From contig CAJOJC010000016.1 of the NCBI GenBank assembly GCA_905234775.1, positions 1 through 25,811 of the forward strand: DNA of 25,811 bases, read 5' to 3'. Shown here piece by piece: positions 1-8,087 of the stretch. The translations under genes were made by a program, and so were the position numbers. The stretch is from an uncultured Bacteroidales bacterium. Lineage in GTDB: Bacteria > Bacteroidota > Bacteroidia > Bacteroidales > UBA932. The first letter of the stretch is position 1. Each line of letters begins with the position of its first letter. The notes under the pieces were generated by a model that had not been told where the DNA came from, did no database searches, and saw only the letters and a program-made list of their open reading frames with translations.

Positions 1-1
1 A

Positions 2-1654
2 AGCCAGGGTGCGCTGAACTTCTTCAGCCTGCTTATCGCTTTCGGCGGAATTCTGGTCCTGAACGCCCTTACAGTGTCGGCCTTCTCCAACGTATTCGAC
101 AATATTTCGGAGAAGTACCGCAAGGGCGAGAGGCGCTACAAGCTTCGCGGCCATGTCCTTATCCTCGGCGGCGGACGGCAGCTGCTCGACATGCTCCGCG
201 CGCTTAAGGGCGAGCGTGAGTTCGAGGGCTGCGATATCGCGGTGATGACGTCTTCAGACGTAGAAGCGCTGCGCGACTTGGTCGAGACAGCGCTGGACGA
301 CCCGAAGTTCTGCCGCAGGCTGATATGGTACCGCGGCGAGAGGGCCAACGAAGACGACCTTCGCAGCGCATGCGTTTCTTCCGCCGCTCGAATCTACATT
401 ATCGGCGAGGACGATGAGCCAGCCCACGACTCGGTGAGCATCGGAACTCTCGGCCTGCTGCGCTCGATATGCGCCGGCACCAAGGGCTCTGCTATCCCCT
501 GCTTCGTGACCCTGGAGATGCACTCGACCATGGACGTTTTCAACTACCTGCCCTCGCCTGCCGACTCCCGCCTGCAGGTGGAGATAGTCAACGCCAGCGA
601 TTACCTGGCCGAGCAGCTGCTGGTAGACACCGACTTCCTGCCCGTGCCTTCAGACGGTCAGTCGCTGCATATAGTGATCGCCGGCTTCGGACGCGTAGGA
701 CGCTCGATCGCAAGCGTGGCCGCGCAGATCTGCCACTTCCCCAAGGGCTGCCGGACCGTTATCTCGTTCGTCGAAACCGGCATGCAGGAGAAGATGGACA
801 ACTATGTTGCTAACCACCGGAGTCTTTTCGACCTTTCTCACTATACCTACATTTCGCCTGTCGGCCGCACGGGCTACGTTCCCCAGAACGGCTACGGCGA
901 CTTCCTCGACGTGGAGTGGGAGTTCATCGACAGCCACCTCTCGTCCGAACTGACGCGCGGGCTGCTTACGAAATGGGAAGCCGACAAGGCTCAGAAACTG
1001 GTGCTTGTACTTTGCTATGAAGATGCTGCTGAATGTATTTCTGCGGCCCTGCATCTGCCAAAGGCACTGTATAAGGGAGGCGTCCCGATTGCAGTGTATC
1101 AAAAAGACCATCCGGAGATGTTGGATGCCGCCCTCGCGACCGGCCAGTTCGGTTCGCTCACGAGCTTCGGCGAGGCCTCGGAGGGCAGCGACGCGCTTTT
1201 CCTTAGAAGGTCGTTGTGGGGCAAGAGGGTGAACTTCCTGTATGACCGCAAGTACGGCGGCGGGAGCGCGACGCCCGACGAGGCGTGGGCTCGGTTGTCC
1301 TTCGCCCACAAACTCTCGTCCATCGCCAGCGCCGCCTCGATTCCGCTGAAACTTCGCGCCTTCGGGCTGGAGCCTACCCGAGCCGCGGTCGACGCTCTTT
1401 CCGAGAAGGATCTTGATGTTTTATCGGAGGTTGAACATCGCCGCTGGATGATTTCAGTGTTGATGATGGGCTATTCTGCCGCGCCTGCTTCAGAGCGCAA
1501 GGACCGTTCGCGCTTCAAAGAGCTTAAGAACAAGGAGTTCATCCATCTGGACATCGCCCCTTACTGCGAGATAGCCGAAGAAGCAGATAAAGATACGGTT
1601 ATCGTTAAGAACATTCCATTTATTGTCAATGGAGATCCAATAGCAGAATTATGA
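2..1654 (+). CDS. RCK/TrkA-N channel-like protein with C-terminal RyR-like domain (5' partial)
   Basis: The reading frame is open from base 2, so the gene begins before the window; the GTG at 74 is probably internal. The first visible residues form a hydrophobic helix (FFSLLIAFGGILVLNAL) like the last pore helix of a K+-type channel. A Rossmann RCK/TrkA-N domain follows (HVLILGGG, about residues 50-58 of the visible 550), then a second one (IVIAGFGRVGRS, about 225-235). Residues about 430-545 (LKLRAFG, then VEHRRWM, HLDIAPY and KDTVIVKNIP) resemble the RyR domain found at the C-terminus of some bacterial TrkA-N proteins. Family knowledge suggests a nucleotide- or ligand-gated ion channel or sensor at the inner membrane. 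The stop overlaps the next ATG (ATGA), so the two genes are co-transcribed and probably translationally coupled. The RCK call is firm; the RyR call rests on motif resemblance and the channel pore is outside the window. Confidence 0.75.
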   Translation, partial: SQGALNFFSLLIAFGGILVLNALTVSAFSNVFDNISEKYRKGERRYKLRGHVLILGGGRQLLDMLRALKGEREFEGCDIAVMTSSDVEALRDLVETALDDPKFCRRLIWYRGERANEDDLRSACVSSAARIYIIGEDDEPAHDSVSIGTLGLLRSICAGTKGSAIPCFVTLEMHSTMDVFNYLPSPADSRLQVEIVNASDYLAEQLLVDTDFLPVPSDGQSLHIVIAGFGRVGRSIASVAAQICHFPKGCRTVISFVETGMQEKMDNYVANHRSLFDLSHYTYISPVGRTGYVPQNGYGDFLDVEWEFIDSHLSSELTRGLLTKWEADKAQKLVLVLCYEDAAECISAALHLPKALYKGGVPIAVYQKDHPEMLDAALATGQFGSLTSFGEASEGSDALFLRRSLWGKRVNFLYDRKYGGGSATPDEAWARLSFAHKLSSIASAASIPLKLRAFGLEPTRAAVDALSEKDLDVLSEVEHRRWMISVLMMGYSAAPASERKDRSRFKELKNKEFIHLDIAPYCEIAEEADKDTVIVKNIPFIVNGDPIAEL

Positions 1655-2322
1655 TAAACATCACTACCGCCCCTTCCGACGACGTCCTCTACGCCAAGAG
1701 CAAATGGTGGGGATTCCCCGACCTTCCCGATGATCTTGACTGGCCTACTGTAGAGGCGGAAGATGAGGGCGAAGTATTTGACGATCCGCTTACCTTCGTA
1801 TGCCAGATACGCTGTGAGGATTTGGCGGAACTGGATCCCGAAGGGCTGCTGCCCCACGAAGGCATGCTCTACTTCTTCGCCGCGCTCGATTATTTCCTGG
1901 GAGATTTGGACGCCTTTACCGCCCCGGGGATGGGCGAATGGCCTTCAGAGTATTTCAAGGTTTTATATTCGCCCGTGGAAGAGGGGCTGAACACGCATAC
2001 GCTCTTCTATGATGAAGAGGATGAGATACCGGCATGTCCGGCACCGGAAAGGATTGTGTTCGGGCAGAAGATGCCCGATCAGGTCGGGCATGACGTCACT
2101 CCCGACCCCGATCGGGAGTCTTACACCTGGCTTCTGGGCGAGCCCTATCTCGAAGAGATCCGCGAGGCGATGCCGGGTTACATCTCCCTTCTCCAGATAG
2201 ATGAAAATGACGACTGGGGACTCCGCTTCTTCGACTGCGGAATGCTCAATTTCATGATAAAACCGGCAGACCTTGCGGCCCGCCGGTTCGATAAAGTTCG
2301 CGCCTACCTTTACTCCGCTTAA
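1651..2322 (+). CDS. DUF1963 (YwqG-like) protein with in-frame palindromic insert
   Basis: This 223-residue protein has the DUF1963 pattern: KWWGFPDLP near residue 18, then PLTFVCQI and LLPHEGMLYFF, and near the C-terminus SLLQID followed by DCGMLNFMI. The biochemical function of DUF1963 is not established; it recurs in bacterial accessory and polymorphic loci. The ATG at 1651 overlaps the stop of the RCK/RyR gene by 4 bp, pointing to a functional pair. Residues about 141-157 (MPDQVGHDVTPDPDRES) are encoded by a double palindrome at 2071-2120 that also occurs in four other genes of the window, so this loop looks inserted. The stop codon abuts the stop of the convergent peptidase gene with no spacer. 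Confidence 0.8.
   Translation: MINITTAPSDDVLYAKSKWWGFPDLPDDLDWPTVEAEDEGEVFDDPLTFVCQIRCEDLAELDPEGLLPHEGMLYFFAALDYFLGDLDAFTAPGMGEWPSEYFKVLYSPVEEGLNTHTLFYDEEDEIPACPAPERIVFGQKMPDQVGHDVTPDPDRESYTWLLGEPYLEEIREAMPGYISLLQIDENDDWGLRFFDCGMLNFMIKPADLAARRFDKVRAYLYSA
2071..2120. repeat. Composite palindromic element, copy 1 (in DUF1963 gene)
   Basis: Two adjoining palindromes: atgcccgatcaggtcgggca (2071-2090, followed by tgac) and a gtcactcccgacc/gatcgggagt arm pair (2095-2120). They are read in frame as MPDQVGHD plus VTPDPDRES. The order of the two half-elements is reversed relative to the copies at 8124 and 17414. Confidence 0.8.
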
Positions 2323-3528
2323 TTAGCTGATGGAGTCGAGGCTGGGGACGTAGTTGCGCTGGACCTGGCTGGCGAAGATCTGGGAGATCTCCTTGACGCT
2401 GAGGCCGAGCTGCTGGCCGATGTGGTAGATGAAGTTGACCTCTTTCTCAGTGATGTCCTTGTCTGCGAGAACCATTCCTATGATATAATCGAGAAGGGCC
2501 GGCTTGAGGCTCGGATCGTACTGAATAAGCTGATTGACTGACTGCTCGAACATCTTGTCGACATCGCCCTTGGCGACCTGGGCCAGGAAGTCTCTGGGGA
2601 AAATCAGGGAATTGGAAAGGTTCTTCAGGATATACTCATATTCTTCCTTCTCTACCTTGCCGTCGATATTTGCGGTGATGATACCTGCCGTAGCAATGAA
2701 CACCGACATGGGGCCGTCGAGAGGACCGTTTCCGAGCTTGAGAAGAATCTGGATAAGCTGATCCATGCCCTTGTCGAGAGCCTCCTGGTTGAGCGCGTTC
2801 GCAAACAGGTTGATAGCCTCGATGCGGATGGGGTTCACCGGATGATCGTAGTGGCTCATGCCGCCGCCGTTGAGGAAGAAATCGAGGTGTTTAGTGTTGT
2901 CGATCAGTAGATCTCCAAGCCCAACCTCCATCTTCTGAAGATCCAGACCTGAAGCCATCTTGAAGAAAGCTGTAACGCAGGCGCCGAGGTTCTCGCAGGC
3001 CAAGTAACCATAGCGGTCGGCTACGAGTTCGGCGAGGTTGTCGTGGAGACGGATCTTATACTGGAGAGCGACCGGAGGGCAGGTGGTCTGAGGAGGGTAG
3101 ACGAACCAGATAAGGCGCTTGAGCTCGGTGTCTTTATTGATGAGGTGGCCGAGTTCATGGCCGATTACGAAACGGAGTTCGTCTTCGCTCATGAGGTTGA
3201 AGAGCTCGGAATTGACGTTGACGATATCCGGCTGGTCACCTTCTGCTGCGATAGAGTAAGCGTTGATAGTAGAATCGCCTGTCACATAGAAATCAACCTC
3301 TTCTTTGTAGCCAAGTTTGTCCTTGACTTCGTGGCAAAGCTTATAGAAACCGCCCAGAAGGTTCTCGTCCGCCTTCATGCAGTGGCCTTCCATCTTGCTG
3401 CGCCAGTAGTTGTCGCTGTCTGAAGTGTACTCGGCGTTCTTGAGAACGAACTTTACGACATCGCCCTGAAGGGCATTGTAAATCTGACCCTGAAGGTCTT
3501 TCTCCAATTTGATTTCGGGATTGAGCAT
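2323..3528 (-). CDS. M48-like zinc metallopeptidase fused to a TerB-like domain
   Basis: The protein is 401 residues from the ATG at 3528, which lies 1 nt after the phosphatase stop; a TTG at 3546 would add six residues but lies inside the phosphatase gene. The zinc-peptidase motif HELGH is at residues 124-128, with a downstream ExxxD (ELVAD, E167/D171) as expected for the third ligand of M48-type gluzincins. No signal peptide or membrane helix is visible, unlike HtpX or Ste24, so it is probably cytosolic. Residues about 275-390 form an all-helical segment with two acidic D/E-rich helices (ITANIDGKVEKEE and VLADKDITEKE), the pattern of a TerB-like domain. It is the last gene of the nine-gene operon and may be its proteolytic output. 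The substrate is unknown. Confidence 0.8.
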   Translation of the reverse strand: MLNPEIKLEKDLQGQIYNALQGDVVKFVLKNAEYTSDSDNYWRSKMEGHCMKADENLLGGFYKLCHEVKDKLGYKEEVDFYVTGDSTINAYSIAAEGDQPDIVNVNSELFNLMSEDELRFVIGHELGHLINKDTELKRLIWFVYPPQTTCPPVALQYKIRLHDNLAELVADRYGYLACENLGACVTAFFKMASGLDLQKMEVGLGDLLIDNTKHLDFFLNGGGMSHYDHPVNPIRIEAINLFANALNQEALDKGMDQLIQILLKLGNGPLDGPMSVFIATAGIITANIDGKVEKEEYEYILKNLSNSLIFPRDFLAQVAKGDVDKMFEQSVNQLIQYDPSLKPALLDYIIGMVLADKDITEKEVNFIYHIGQQLGLSVKEISQIFASQVQRNYVPSLDSIS

Positions 3529-3529
3529 A

Positions 3530-4264
3530 TTATTGAATTTTTGCAATTATTATCGAAATGTTGTCTACGCCTCCGGCTTCGCAGGCCATGCGGAGCAGGT
3601 CCGTGGAAGTGGCGCCTTCGGCCAGGGCCTGCTCAAGCGACTCATCCGGGACCATGTCGCACAGGCCGTCGGAACAAACGAGCAGCACGTCTCCGGACAG
3701 CAGTTTTCCGTCCAGTTCGTCAACGATGAGACGACCCTCGCAACCGCCGCCAAGACAGTTTAACAGGCGTTTGTCTGCCGAAGGATCGCCGGTCAGGCCG
3801 CGCTCCGTTTCGTCGACCGTGAGCTGACGGAGCAAACCTCCGCGCAAGCGATACACGCGACTGTCGCCGGCGTTCACGAGCCAGGTGCGGCCGTAGTGCC
3901 AGATAACGCCCGTGAGCGTGCAGCCCATCGGATAGACCTGCCCGCGCTCGGCGGCAAAACCGTTCAGCTTATAACTGATATAATGAGCCGCCTCGCGAAT
4001 GTCGTCCTCGAACGATCCGGGCTGAATCTGATGGAGGTTCAACTGCTCCTTGATTTCGGAGAGCGCGAACTCGCTGGCCTCTTCCCCGGCCTCATGGCCG
4101 CCCATGCCGTCGGCTACCAGCAAGTAGAAAAAGCCGTCGTCCGGGGTATCGACCGTCAGCGCGGCGGAGTCGTCGCGAAGAAACAGCCCACCCACCGAGA
4201 CGGCGTCTTCGTTGCCGTCGCGCACGAGGCCTTTGTGGCACACTGCCTGGATATCGAGTCTCAT
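3530..4264 (-). CDS. PP2C-family Ser/Thr protein phosphatase
   Basis: This is a complete single-domain PP2C phosphatase of 244 residues. The metal-binding acidic residues are in the expected motifs: RDGNEDA (D20), ADGMGGHEAG (D52), LLVCSDGLCD (D199) and GGVDNISI (D234). The central NAGDSRVYRL strand is also present. It has no membrane segment. It hydrolyses phospho-Ser/Thr, and in this operon the natural counterpart is the kinase at 8088-10991. The ATG overlaps the stop of the FHA gene (ATGA), and the downstream peptidase ATG follows its stop after 1 nt. All catalytic residues I can check are intact, so an active enzyme is expected. Confidence 0.95.
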   Translation of the reverse strand: MRLDIQAVCHKGLVRDGNEDAVSVGGLFLRDDSAALTVDTPDDGFFYLLVADGMGGHEAGEEASEFALSEIKEQLNLHQIQPGSFEDDIREAAHYISYKLNGFAAERGQVYPMGCTLTGVIWHYGRTWLVNAGDSRVYRLRGGLLRQLTVDETERGLTGDPSADKRLLNCLGGGCEGRLIVDELDGKLLSGDVLLVCSDGLCDMVPDESLEQALAEGATSTDLLRMACEAGGVDNISIIIAKIQ

Positions 4265-4794
4265 TCTACCGTGAATTCAAGAGTTGCGATGCGAACGCGA
4301 TCGCCTATTTTTAGCTCGACCGCAACACCGGGCTCAAGGCGCTTATCGTTAACGTAAGTTCCGTTCGTGGAGCCGCTGTCAGTAATAGTCCACCCGCCAG
4401 CCGTCTGGCCGATAACGCCATGGTTACCAGAGACATAGGGGTTAGCAGCAAGCTCGGGCCATATGCCGCCGCGACGCCCGAACGCGCCCTCCTGCAACGC
4501 GAGGCGCCAGCCGTTGCCGGCCAGGCAAGATGGCCGATCGGAGTCGGCCATGACGGAAGAGGAGTCGGGCATGACGGAAGAGGAGCCGGGCATGACCTTC
4601 ACGTCACCCCCGACCTGATCGGGGGTCTCTACACCAGCGGCGGGACGCGGTCCCAGCGGACTTCCGCAGACGGGACATTCGGTTCCGCGCTTGGGGCGGC
4701 CGCACTGGGGGCACCACTTCAGTTCCTTTCCGCACTGGTCGCAGAAAATGCTGTCATCGGGTATCAAGGCCCGGCATTCAGGACACTGTATCAT
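4261..4794 (-). CDS. Double zinc-ribbon / FHA-domain phospho-Thr reader
   Basis: The 177-residue protein begins with two zinc ribbons (C4, C7, C18, C21, then C28, C31, C40, C43). A disordered linker follows, and then a C-terminal FHA domain (about 97-177). The conserved FHA residues are present: FGRRGG (G106, R107), SGNH (S122, H125) and SGSTNGTYVN (N144, G145). FHA domains bind phosphothreonine, often reading the +3 residue. The linker (about 54-90) is made of repeats: TPDQVGGDV from the palindromic element, then two 7-residue units beginning VMPGSSS and VMPDSSS. The start overlaps the AAA+ stop and the stop overlaps the PP2C start, each by 4 bp, so the protein is probably made in proportion to its neighbours. 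Confidence 0.9.
   Translation of the reverse strand: MIQCPECRALIPDDSIFCDQCGKELKWCPQCGRPKRGTECPVCGSPLGPRPAAGVETPDQVGGDVKVMPGSSSVMPDSSSVMADSDRPSCLAGNGWRLALQEGAFGRRGGIWPELAANPYVSGNHGVIGQTAGGWTITDSGSTNGTYVNDKRLEPGVAVELKIGDRVRIATLEFTVE
4529..4627. repeat. Composite palindromic element, copy 2, with 21-nt tandem duplication (in FHA gene)
   Basis: The region contains a palindrome around atggccgatcg...cggccat (4530-4551), two 21-nt direct repeats each ending cgggcatgac (4555-4575 and 4576-4596), and the gtcacccccgacc/gatcgggggt palindrome (4602-4627). All of it is read in frame, on the minus strand, as the FHA protein linker. Confidence 0.8.
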
Positions 4795-7700
4795 AGTACA
4801 TCCTCCATTTTGATGGTTTTACGCTCCTCGAGGGTGTGGACCCCGCCTTCCTCGGCTAGACGCGTAGCGAGGTTGCTCCTGACTTCGCCGAAGAAGTTGC
4901 GCGCGTCGCGGCCGTTACCGAAGGTCCTGCCCCGGCGGTTGTACAGCATAGTGAGCTTTCCGCGAACGGCATTCTCCGCCATGGGATCGAGCATATAGCC
5001 GTCCTTGCGGGCGAAGATCATGAATATTTCGAAGAGCTCGTCGGGCGTATAGTCCTCGAAGACGATGCGATTGCGCTCGGGGAAACGGCTCTCGAAGCCG
5101 CTGTTGCCGGCGATGAACATCTCCATTTCGTAGGTATAGCCGGCCGCGATGCAGACGAACTTCCCGCGGTCGTCTTCCAGCCGCTTGACCAGCGTCTGAA
5201 GCGCGAGCGAACCATACTGGCCGTCGGCAAGCTGGTAGGCCTCGTCGATGAAGAGGATGCCGCCCATGGCCGTGTCGATGACATGGGAGGTAATCGCCTC
5301 CGTGTCGCCGACCACGCGGCCCACGAGCTTGGTCTTGTCCACCTCCACCACCGCCGGCGAAGGCAGCGCGCCCATCGAATAGAGGATCTTGCCCATGAGG
5401 CGGGCGACCGTGGTCTTTCCCGTTCCGGGGTTGCCGAGGAAGAGGTAATGGCCCAGAGGAATATCCGGCCGGCGGTTTTCGAGCCGCGAGCTCTCGATTT
5501 CGTTGTTGATGGTGTGGGCCAACTTCGTTAGCGCGGTCTTCACGCCCTCGAGGCCAACCAGTTCGTTAAGTTCGGCCAGGCACTCATCGACCGATATCTT
5601 CTCCGGCTCCTTGAACGGGATGTCCTCGAGATACGCGTTGTGGAGGAACTCCGGAGTCCATTTGTCGAACGGAGTGTTGTTGATGCGGTTATTGATGTTT
5701 GTCTTGGTCTCGGCTACCTTCTTTATAGCCTCGCCGGCATTGCCAAACTTGTCGTCCTTCATCGCCACCATCGCCTGGAACATCTTCAGGGCCTTCATCC
5801 TGACTGCATCATCTGCCAGAACGAAGTTGTAGCTCTTAGCCTTTGCCGCACGCTCATAGATCTCCAGCAGCTCTTCGGCGGAGTAATCGTTGATATGGAT
5901 GAAGTGGGAGAAGCGCCTCTTCAGGCCCGGATTCGAATTCATAAAGGCATCCATCTCCTTCGGGTAACCGGCGCAGATTACTACAAACTTGCCGGCATCG
6001 TTTTCCATACGCGTCATGAGAGTACGGACGGCTTCGCGGCCCTCGGAGCTGGTGCTCTGGCCGGCCGAGTCCATGGGGTCCAGGCCATACGCCTCGTCCA
6101 GGAACAGGACGCAGCCCATGGCTTCGTTGACGGCGTCATTCATCTTTTCCTGGCTCTCATTAACGAACTTGCTGAGAATCTGCTCGGGTTTCTTCTCTAC
6201 GACGCGGTCTGAGCCTATCACTCCAAGCGCCTTGAATATTTTTCCGAAGATACGGGCGACAGTAGTCTTTCCGGTTCCGGGATTGCCAGTCAGCACGAAA
6301 TTGTATTTGGTCAGGCCTTCTGCGGCCTCGTCCATCTCGATCAGTCGTTTCTGGGTTGCTATTTCACTCGCGATACGGCGGATGGTATCCTTGACTTCGG
6401 ACATGCCCACAAGGCCGTCCAGTTCCTTCATGATCTCCTCGACCGAGATATCTTCGGTCAGTTCTTCGCCAACGATGTCGGCATACGAAAGGATTTCGTC
6501 CGCGGCGCCACGGAGGCGATGGCGCTTGACCGCAAGATCGAAGAGATTGCGGACTTCGCCGGCATTGCCGAAGGTCTCGCCGCGCTTGAGCCACATCTTG
6601 TCGAACACCTTCGGAAGCATCTCCTCCGCTTTCTGGTCGAGGGTGAAGACGACGTGTTCGTCGTTGCTGGCCAGACGCATGCGGAACAGCTGCTCCAGTT
6701 CGCGGGCCGAGTAATCGGGGAACTCGATGGTCACATTCATCCTTCGCGGGAGACCGGGGTTCATGCGAATGAAATCGCCCATCTCTTTAGTGTAGCCGGC
6801 CATTATGCAGACGAACTCGCCCTTGCGGTTCTCCAACAGGGTCATGAGGGTGTTCACGGCATCGCCGCCGTAGCCTGCAGAGCCGTCGCCGTAGCGGGTG
6901 TTCAGGGCATATGCCTCATCGATGAAGAGCACACCGCCCATCGCCTGGTTCACATATTTCTTGACGTTTTCCTCCGAATCTCCGAGGTATCGGCCGATGA
7001 AGTCCTTGCCGCTTATCTCGACGAACTGTCCGGTAGGAAGCGCGCCTACCGCATTCAGCACCTCGCCGAACTTGCGGGCGAAAGTAGTCTTGCCGGTTCC
7101 GGGGTTGCCCGTGAAAATGAAATGGTCAGTAATGAGTTTGTCCTTAAGGCCGTTTTCTTTCTTTTTCTTGACGTTGCGGACTATGGCTTTGATCTCCTCC
7201 TTCACACTCTGAAGGCCCACATAGTTGTCCAGCTCAGCGAGAATCTGATCCTCGCTCTTGGGGATGAAGCACTGGGCGGTATCTATGTCCTGAGCCTCGG
7301 CGGTTTTGCTGCCGCGAGCCATGGCCTTGACGTAGATACTCTCCGCCACCATCTCGGAAAGGTGTCCGTTGGTGTGGCCCAGATCGGTCTGGCGCATGTA
7401 CCAGGCGAAATGGGCATTCAGCTTCTTAGGGAGGTCATCTGCTACGGATACGTTGTATTTTTCCTTCAAGAGCTGCAGGGCCAGTTCGGTCAAGTCGTTC
7501 AGTCCGAAAGCGCCCAGTTTGAATTCGAACTCGAACAGGCGGTGGACATCTTTATTGTTCTCGAGGAACTCCGCCAGGTCGTTGTGGTCGCCGCAAAGAA
7601 TCAGGATGGGGGCGCCCTCGATCTTTCGCATACGGGCGAAGAGTTTGTCGAGCTGGTTTACCTCGGAAGCCTTGTTGGTGGGAAGCAGTTTCTGGGCGTT

Positions 7701-8084
7701 AGTGATCAGCAGGATTCCATCTTTCATGCCAGCCAGATTGTCGTCCAGTTTAGAGGCGAACTCCGCCCAGTCGGCGGCGTCTACCTCCTTCGCGGCCTGT
7801 TTGACGACTCCGCTCGCAACAATCTTATCGACAATAAGGTGGGCGATGAAGTGTTTTCCGCTGCCGGAATCTCCGAGCACGAGGCTGTCCATGCCCATGC
7901 GGGCTCCGCCGCGGGTAACTTCCCTGGCGACCCTGAGCTTTTCGTCGAGCCTGTCGAGCTCCGGAACTATGCTGTCCTTTCCGATAAGGCCCTTTTGAGT
8001 AGATTCGCTTTCGAGAGCTTCGCCGCAAAACCGGCAAAACTTCGCCTCAGGCCTGTTATCTTTTCCGCACCTTGTACAATTCAT
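4791..8084 (-). CDS. Triple CbxX/CfxQ-type AAA+ ATPase with N-terminal zinc ribbon and degenerate P-loop domain
   Basis: This 1097-residue protein starts with a zinc ribbon (CTRCGK and CRFCGE, residues 3-21). An N-terminal ATPase-like region follows with an atypical Walker A, GDSGSGKH (71-78), which ends in His instead of Ser/Thr, and no convincing DE Walker B, so it may not hydrolyse ATP. Three canonical CbxX/CfxQ (SpoVK/EccA-like) AAA+ modules follow: Walker A GNPGTGKTT at about 325, 600 and 884, each with Walker B FIDEAY or FLDEAY at about 387, 661 and 945. Family members remodel protein complexes, such as Rubisco activase CbbX, and accompany type VII secretion as EccA. It lies 3 nt after the kinase stop and overlaps the FHA start by 4 bp. 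The target protein is unknown; the linked kinase or zinc-ribbon proteins are candidates. Confidence 0.9.
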   Translation of the reverse strand: MNCTRCGKDNRPEAKFCRFCGEALESESTQKGLIGKDSIVPELDRLDEKLRVAREVTRGGARMGMDSLVLGDSGSGKHFIAHLIVDKIVASGVVKQAAKEVDAADWAEFASKLDDNLAGMKDGILLITNAQKLLPTNKASEVNQLDKLFARMRKIEGAPILILCGDHNDLAEFLENNKDVHRLFEFEFKLGAFGLNDLTELALQLLKEKYNVSVADDLPKKLNAHFAWYMRQTDLGHTNGHLSEMVAESIYVKAMARGSKTAEAQDIDTAQCFIPKSEDQILAELDNYVGLQSVKEEIKAIVRNVKKKKENGLKDKLITDHFIFTGNPGTGKTTFARKFGEVLNAVGALPTGQFVEISGKDFIGRYLGDSEENVKKYVNQAMGGVLFIDEAYALNTRYGDGSAGYGGDAVNTLMTLLENRKGEFVCIMAGYTKEMGDFIRMNPGLPRRMNVTIEFPDYSARELEQLFRMRLASNDEHVVFTLDQKAEEMLPKVFDKMWLKRGETFGNAGEVRNLFDLAVKRHRLRGAADEILSYADIVGEELTEDISVEEIMKELDGLVGMSEVKDTIRRIASEIATQKRLIEMDEAAEGLTKYNFVLTGNPGTGKTTVARIFGKIFKALGVIGSDRVVEKKPEQILSKFVNESQEKMNDAVNEAMGCVLFLDEAYGLDPMDSAGQSTSSEGREAVRTLMTRMENDAGKFVVICAGYPKEMDAFMNSNPGLKRRFSHFIHINDYSAEELLEIYERAAKAKSYNFVLADDAVRMKALKMFQAMVAMKDDKFGNAGEAIKKVAETKTNINNRINNTPFDKWTPEFLHNAYLEDIPFKEPEKISVDECLAELNELVGLEGVKTALTKLAHTINNEIESSRLENRRPDIPLGHYLFLGNPGTGKTTVARLMGKILYSMGALPSPAVVEVDKTKLVGRVVGDTEAITSHVIDTAMGGILFIDEAYQLADGQYGSLALQTLVKRLEDDRGKFVCIAAGYTYEMEMFIAGNSGFESRFPERNRIVFEDYTPDELFEIFMIFARKDGYMLDPMAENAVRGKLTMLYNRRGRTFGNGRDARNFFGEVRSNLATRLAEEGGVHTLEERKTIKMEDVL

Positions 8085-8087
8085 ATA

